The notes under the pieces are model-generated. The model saw only the letters and a list, made by a program, of their open reading frames with translations, had not been told where the DNA came from and searched no databases. A DNA stretch of 64,000 nucleotides from Oceanihabitans iliipiscarium. Lineage in GTDB: Bacteria > Bacteroidota > Bacteroidia > Flavobacteriales > Flavobacteriaceae. A program made the translations under genes and the position numbers. The stretch spans positions 806,001-870,000 of the forward strand of contig NZ_JBHUOV010000001.1 in the NCBI RefSeq assembly GCF_042686125.1, read 5' to 3'. Of this stretch, positions 61,301-64,000 are shown in pieces (within the stretch, counting starts at the first letter, position 1; each line of letters opens with the position of its first letter).

Positions 61301-62179
61301 GATTCAACTACAGGAACAGTAACCGCTGGAACAGCAGGAACTACTTATACTGTAGATTATACAACAGCAGGAACTTGCCCAACAACAAGTTCGCAAACAG
61401 TAACAGTATTACCAGAAGATGACGCTTCATTTACTATGACAGCAAATTGTGATGGTGGAACTGCTACAGTAACAGGAGATGCTGGAGGAACGTTTGCTTT
61501 TAATCCTGTGCCAACAGATGGAGCTGTTATTGATAGCTCAACAGGGACAATTACAGGTGGAATACCTGGGACAACCTATACTGTAGAATATACGTCAGCT
61601 GGAACTTGTACTAGCTCTAGTACTCAAATGATAACAATACTTACTAGTGTGTTTGATTTTACTGTTGTAGGCGATTGTAATGGAGCCATTTTCGAATTAA
61701 CTGTTAATCCAACAGGCAATTCTTATGACCCGAATACCGCAACGTATGTTTTATATGATGATATGAATTCAGTATTACAAACGAATACTATTGGAGACAA
61801 TGTATTTGTAATATCTCCAAGTATATTTACACCTCCAATGGCTGGAAGTTCATACAACTATGTTGTAGAAGTCACTAGTGCAGAAGGTTGTGTTGAAACA
61901 AATACGGTCTTAGTAAATAGCATTAACTGTCTAATCCCTCAAGCTATTTCACCAAATAATGACAGTTATAATGATAATTTTGACTTATCAGGATATAATG
62001 TAAGCCGTTTAGAAATATTTAACAGACATGGTATCAAAGTATATTCTAAAACAAATTATACAAACGAATGGTATGGTCAAACTGATGATGGTAAAGAATT
62101 GCCAGTAGGAACATATTTTTATGTTATGGAATATCAAGGAAATAAAACAAAATCATCTTGGGTATATATTAATAAGTAA
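55391..62179 (+). CDS. Giant modular adhesin with T9SS type-B (gliding motility-associated) C-terminal domain
   Basis: A 2262-residue secreted protein. After the signal peptide (ending VGFSQ) comes a MAM/lectin-like domain (about 25-180). Four modules of 214-218 residues follow (from residues 188, 402, 620 and 838), each an Fn3-like half and a CUB-like half. A domain at about 1160-1400 is nidogen-like in style. Six Ig-like repeats of about 77 residues (from 1442) are interrupted after the second by a galactose-binding-like domain. The last 80 residues are the CHU_C type-B sorting domain (ISPNNDSYND, LEIFNRHGIKVYSK, GTYFYVMEY, GWVYINK-like end). A PorP/SprF gene follows 20 bases later, as for SprB-like adhesins. 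Confidence 0.93.
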   Translation: MKKITLSLLFGFMSLVGFSQVGLVENFDGGLVLPAGWTSDPGDYFGAVVQVCDGFSQRVNLDLNNDTAHLTSPNIVGQSNGTDLTIAFDYKVVDWSEAIDATAPGWGQMTIQYSTNDGGVWIDVEVIDDDNHVTSDTCANWTTIVPAASLPIGSDFKLRIDAEWEAGSYYIYLDNISATQVVVGPPSCVNLIAPTDGSTGVSINSDLEWSAATNIPTGYTVVVGTTSGGTDIADNVNAGLSTTYDLPTLEYSTTYYVSVIPFNANGPAIDCPEWSFTTGADPNAPVDCAAGTPINTVYCYDNNDTMTWNFQSSDGSPLNIFFNAGQFETCCDDITIYDGIDDTGTILFSDGLADMTGVSHIALSGFLYVELNSDVSQSCASNAFIPLDFDVSCVDTTALPNCNAALISPANGALDVGVNEDLTWSPASILVTGYFVSIGTTPGGTDVADNVDVGLATTYDPGTLDYETDYYVTITPYNDNGSAINCNEESFTTRDDPNQIVDCSINEVINTVFCYENGDNTFLELFNFQSSDGSPLSIVFNSGYLEDCCDFIQILDSDGSTIFLSDTTLGNDLTGLSFITTGDSLTILLDADTSVSCGSTGNAPWDFDVSCVDTTQLPNCNAVLTAPLDGDIGINENDDINWSPATILVTGYFVSIGTTPGGTDIADNVDVGNVTTYDPGTLDYETTYYVTITPYNDNGSATGCIEESFTTRPDPNQIVDCSINEVINTVFCYENGDNTFIELFNFQSSDGSPLSIFFNSGYLEDCCDFIQILDSDGSTIFLSDTTLDNDLTGLSFVTTGDSLTILLDADTSVSCGSTGNAPWDFDVSCVDTTAIPNCNASLTSPLDGAIDINENDDLNWTPASVIVTGYFVSIGTTPGGTDVADNVDVGNVLTYDPGTLDYETTYYVTITPYNDNGPATGCIEESFTTRPDPNVIVDCDSGEVVNTTYCYENGVNDVFVEIFNFQSSNGYPLNILFNSGEIEDFWDSIQILDADGSLIYEGDNGGDLTGLSFTTTGDSLTILIESDGVGSCQTSGYIPWDFDVWCSSCLPQTVSYNTIGDCETDPDNPEFVVEVDITDLGDATSLTITDDQGSAPQTTTTTGVIVFGPYAANTVVVVTTENTDDANCVNVSSGLTFICPPPPNPCSIIYAGEDATVDCDDTATDLTANFHLFGQDTSTYIINGLETCPTPVTVGGTPTSLNIDDTWSEVLEIGFEFCFFGDVYSQILVGSNGVLSFEIGNAGGFNDWGFNDPLPNNTDDALAQGQIFGVGHDIDPSVCGDINYLVVGSAPYRQFVVNYTNVCHFSCNELMSSSQIILYESSNNIDINVFDKPTCPGWNNGNAVIGVQNVAGTEAFTAPGRNTGSWSITEPESWRFAPSEGTPLYTFEWFDGATSLGNTETITVEPTVTTTYTASVTYELCTGGTATITDDVVVEVLGDGSDDASFTLTPTCDGATATITGTPGGTFDFDPAPADAATIDPDTGTITGGTPGETYSVQYVVSASSTCPAASTETVTVLPEDDSSFTVSPACDGGTATVTGVPGGTFAFNPVPADGAVIDPDTGTVTGGTPGASYTIEYTTNGTCPSTSTQTLNTLLDGGAFVEDFGTGTDREPTPYTTYTFNGVTQVDDGEYAINNNASDLNTGWHDMEDHTVGDTDGLMFVVNASAVSGEFYRRSIFVTENTEYNFSAWITTVYDTDTFICPGTGVPSNVTFRIEDASGTLISDVNTGDIQNEANPNWQEFQLTFNTLTNTEVQLVLLNQGASGCGNDLAIDDISLTPVEPVLTFTADCDGGTISVMGAAGGTFALNPVPTDGAVIDSSTGTITGGTAGAMYTVEYTLLGGCLTTSLDVTLLLEDDASFTMTATCDGGTATITGDTGGTFAFNPVPTDGAMIDSSTGTVTAGTAGTTYTVEYTTGGTCSATSTQTVTALPEDDASFTMTATCDGGTATITGDSGGTFTFNPVPTDGAMIDSTTGTVTAGTAGTTYTVDYTTAGTCPTTSSQTVTVLPEDDASFTMTANCDGGTATVTGDAGGTFAFNPVPTDGAVIDSSTGTITGGIPGTTYTVEYTSAGTCTSSSTQMITILTSVFDFTVVGDCNGAIFELTVNPTGNSYDPNTATYVLYDDMNSVLQTNTIGDNVFVISPSIFTPPMAGSSYNYVVEVTSAEGCVETNTVLVNSINCLIPQAISPNNDSYNDNFDLSGYNVSRLEIFNRHGIKVYSKTNYTNEWYGQTDDGKELPVGTYFYVMEYQGNKTKSSWVYINK
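55952..58533 (+). repeat. Four tandem 642-654 base modules in the adhesin gene
   Basis: The module-defining cysteine codon occurs at 55952, 56594, 57248 and 57902, giving spacings of 642, 654 and 654 bases. Modules 2 and 3 are nearly identical over long stretches (for example 56882 onward against 57536 onward). Module 1 has diverged most. Confidence 0.9.
59714..61648 (+). repeat. Six Ig-like repeat units in the adhesin gene
   Basis: Units begin near 59714, 59951, 60736, 60956, 61187 and 61418. The last three are exactly 231 bases apart. Between units 2 and 3 a separate domain (about 60180-60735) is inserted. The pattern is DDASFTMTATCDGGTATITG, then GGTFxFNPVPTDGA and TVEYTTxGTC. Confidence 0.9.
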
Positions 62180-62199
62180 ACTAACACAACTAATAAATA

Positions 62200-63114
62200 A
62201 TGAAAAAAATATATATAATTCTCGTTTTCCTGTTGGCTTATCAAATGCAAGCACAACAAGATCCGCAGTATACACAATATATGTATAACATGAATGTCGT
62301 CAACCCAGCATATGCTGGCTCCTTCGAAGGTGTCGCTATTGGAATGTTATACAGAAGCCAATGGGTTGGATTAGAAGGTGCGCCTAAAACAGGAACACTT
62401 GCTATTCATTCACCTGTAGGAAAAAAAGTAGGTTTAGGATTATCATTAATTAGTGATGAAATAGGGCCAGTAAGAGAAACAAATGCATATGCAGATTTTT
62501 CTTATACGTTATCCTTAGGAGCAGAAACCAAGTTAGCCTTTGGTGTTAAAGCAGGAGCTACTTTTCATAAAATAGGGATTAGTGAAAATGATATTGTGGT
62601 GATTGATGCTGGAGATCCTTTTTTCGCTGAAAATATTGATGAAGTTACACCAAATGTAGGAGCTGGAGTTTATTTTTATAAACCAAATAAATACTATGTG
62701 TCAGTTTCAGTGCCTAACATTTTAAACGCAACTCATTTAGATGCTGGAGGTACAAAAATAGGTTCTGAAACCCAACATCTATTTGCTGCATTAGGTTACG
62801 TTTTTAATCTCTCTGAAAATTTTAAATTAAAACCACATGGGTTATTAAAAACGGCGTTTAAAGCACCTTTAAGTTTTGACATCAATGCAAACTTATTTAT
62901 GTATGATTTTGTAGAACTAGGAGTTGGTTATCGTTTAGAGGATTCGTTTAGCGGAATGATAAACTTTATGGTTACACCTAATCTAAGAGTTGGTTATGCT
63001 TATGATAGCATTCAATCGGATTTAAATTATGTAACGACTTCATCTCATGAGGTGTTTATTAATTTTGATATTTCGTTTCCAAGACGTGTATCGCGTTCAC
63101 CTCGTTATTTCTAA
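62200..63114 (+). CDS. PorP/SprF family outer-membrane protein of T9SS
   Basis: A 304-residue outer-membrane protein with signal peptide (ending MQAQ), the QDPQYTQYMYNMNVVNPAYAGS-type N-terminus of the family (segment near 20-41) and barrel strands ending INFDISFPRR. Family members work with T9SS and are needed for secretion of type-B substrates such as SprB. It is 20 bases after the giant adhesin and 18 bases before an OmpA-type gene, the usual three-gene cassette. Confidence 0.95.
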   Translation: MKKIYIILVFLLAYQMQAQQDPQYTQYMYNMNVVNPAYAGSFEGVAIGMLYRSQWVGLEGAPKTGTLAIHSPVGKKVGLGLSLISDEIGPVRETNAYADFSYTLSLGAETKLAFGVKAGATFHKIGISENDIVVIDAGDPFFAENIDEVTPNVGAGVYFYKPNKYYVSVSVPNILNATHLDAGGTKIGSETQHLFAALGYVFNLSENFKLKPHGLLKTAFKAPLSFDINANLFMYDFVELGVGYRLEDSFSGMINFMVTPNLRVGYAYDSIQSDLNYVTTSSHEVFINFDISFPRRVSRSPRYF

Positions 63115-63132
63115 TCAGTTAAGCTAAATAAA

Positions 63133-64000
63133 ATGAAAAACTTAAAAATATTTTTAACATTACTATTATTGAGTAGCTTCAGTTTAACTGCTCAAAATAA
63201 AGACACTAGAACAGCCGATAAATATTTTGATCGACTTGAATACATTGATGCGATTGATGCGTATACTAAATTGATTGAAAAAGGGAAAGCAGATGAATAC
63301 GTTTATTCTCAATTAGCAGAAGCAAATCGTATGATTTTTAGCACTGTTGAAGCTGAAAGATGGTATTCTAAGGTTTTAGAATCTTCACAAAATCCAGAAA
63401 CAATTTATCAATATTCTCAAATGCTTAAAGCAAACGGGAAGTATGAAGATTCTAATGCTCAAATGAAAAAATTTGCAGCATTACGCCCTGGAGACGACAG
63501 ATCTATTGCTTTTAATTCTAATCCAGATTACCTTCCTAAAATCTTAGAAAAAGGAAAAAAATTCAACATCCAAAACTTAAGTATTAATTCTGAAAACTCT
63601 GATTTTGGTGGAATTGTAAATAATAATGAATTTTATTTTACTTCAGCAAGAAATAGTTCAAGACGTAATTATGGTTGGAACGACCAACCGTTTTTAGATA
63701 TTTATGTCTCTAGTGTATTAACCGATGGAACATACATGGAAGCTGAATTAATAGAAGGTGATATCAATACGAAATACCATGAAGGATCTGTAACTTTTAG
63801 CCCAGATTCAAAAACAATGTATTTTTCAAGAGAAAGTTTCTTTGAAAATGAATTTGAAAAAGATAGTATTTCAAACACAAAATTTAGTGTATTGCACCTA
63901 TATAAAGCCTCTTTAGATGGAGATACTTGGAGAAATGTAGAACCTCTTCATCTTAATAGTCCAAATTATAGTGTAAGTAATCCGTCTATGAGTGCAGATG
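63133..64000 (+). CDS. OmpA-type partner protein, 5' part only
   Basis: ATG at 63133 opens a frame that has no stop before the window ends, giving about 289 residues. A signal peptide (ending LTAQ) is followed by TPR-like helices (about 22-115: YFDRLEYIDAIDAYTKLIEK, YVYSQLAEANRMIF) and then the start of a WD40/PD40-like propeller (FSPDSKTMYFSRES). In this cassette such proteins normally end in an OmpA domain, which would lie beyond the window. It probably links adhesin secretion to the cell wall. Confidence 0.88.
   Translation, partial: MKNLKIFLTLLLLSSFSLTAQNKDTRTADKYFDRLEYIDAIDAYTKLIEKGKADEYVYSQLAEANRMIFSTVEAERWYSKVLESSQNPETIYQYSQMLKANGKYEDSNAQMKKFAALRPGDDRSIAFNSNPDYLPKILEKGKKFNIQNLSINSENSDFGGIVNNNEFYFTSARNSSRRNYGWNDQPFLDIYVSSVLTDGTYMEAELIEGDINTKYHEGSVTFSPDSKTMYFSRESFFENEFEKDSISNTKFSVLHLYKASLDGDTWRNVEPLHLNSPNYSVSNPSMSAD

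Noticed and set aside
55391..62179. Giant gene considered as a non-ribosomal peptide or polyketide synthase
   Set aside because: The protein is Thr/Gly/Asp-rich and made of Ig-, Fn3- and CUB-like modules, with a T9SS tail and no catalytic motifs.

Overview
This is an AT-rich chromosomal segment of a member of the Bacteroidota, almost certainly family Flavobacteriaceae and probably marine. Supporting signs are type IX secretion (T9SS) sorting domains of both classes, a PorP/SprF protein next to a giant type-B adhesin, lipoproteins with acidic residues just after the lipid cysteine, a b558-type SdhCAB operon, an S46 dipeptidyl-peptidase, and promoters of the TAnnTTTG type. I cannot name the genus. 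No tRNA, rRNA, CRISPR array, insertion sequence or prophage was found. Genes are densely packed and only one gap exceeds 300 bases.

Layout. 1-690: the end of one small membrane protein and a short relative of it, a terminator, and degenerate intergenic repeats. 690-5047 (minus): suf operon in the order sufA-like, sufB, a lipoprotein, sufC, sufD, with no sufS or sufE beside it. 5153-11329 (minus): a tightly coupled five-gene operon, transcribed as T9SS-sorted choice-of-anchor B protein, lipoprotein choice-of-anchor B paralogue, seven-repeat propeller lipoprotein, MbnP-family protein and MbnH-family di-heme protein. It looks like a surface-exposed copper/redox system. 11520-16656: thiL, two tandem small CxxC proteins, an alpha/beta hydrolase, brnQ and two surface lipoproteins, one with a fasciclin domain. 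16898-21443: a LytTR regulator, a SnoaL-like protein, a GAF-AraC regulator, a T9SS leucine-rich-repeat protein and a truncated haemoglobin. 21618-28670: a T9SS SGNH hydrolase, pepP, a large BNR-propeller protein and a lipoprotein. 28824-32282: sdhCAB. 32364-37916: an M28 peptidase, a membrane-anchored MutS-like ATPase, a thioredoxin/TPR protein and a LytS/LytR-type two-component pair. 37975-45040: dipeptidyl-peptidase 11, an aminotransferase with an omega-amidase, a Big_5 lipoprotein and a ComF-type protein. 45182-53744: a coiled-coil protein, glyS, two outer-membrane beta-barrel candidates, exodeoxyribonuclease III and an OmpA-type lipoprotein. 53952-55133: eighteen tandem copies of an 8-base unit ending exactly at the start codon of a Tas-like aldo/keto reductase. 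55391-64000: a 2262-residue T9SS type-B adhesin, PorP/SprF, and the start of an OmpA-type partner that runs off the window.

How the genes work together. Much of the window serves the cell envelope. At least four products carry T9SS sorting domains and seven lipoproteins carry acidic tags suggesting surface display. Housekeeping functions (Fe-S assembly, respiration, thiamine, glycyl-tRNA, DNA repair) lie between them. The strongest candidates for a little-described system are the MbnP/MbnH operon with its three propeller-type surface proteins, and the 8-base array fused to the aldo/keto reductase start.
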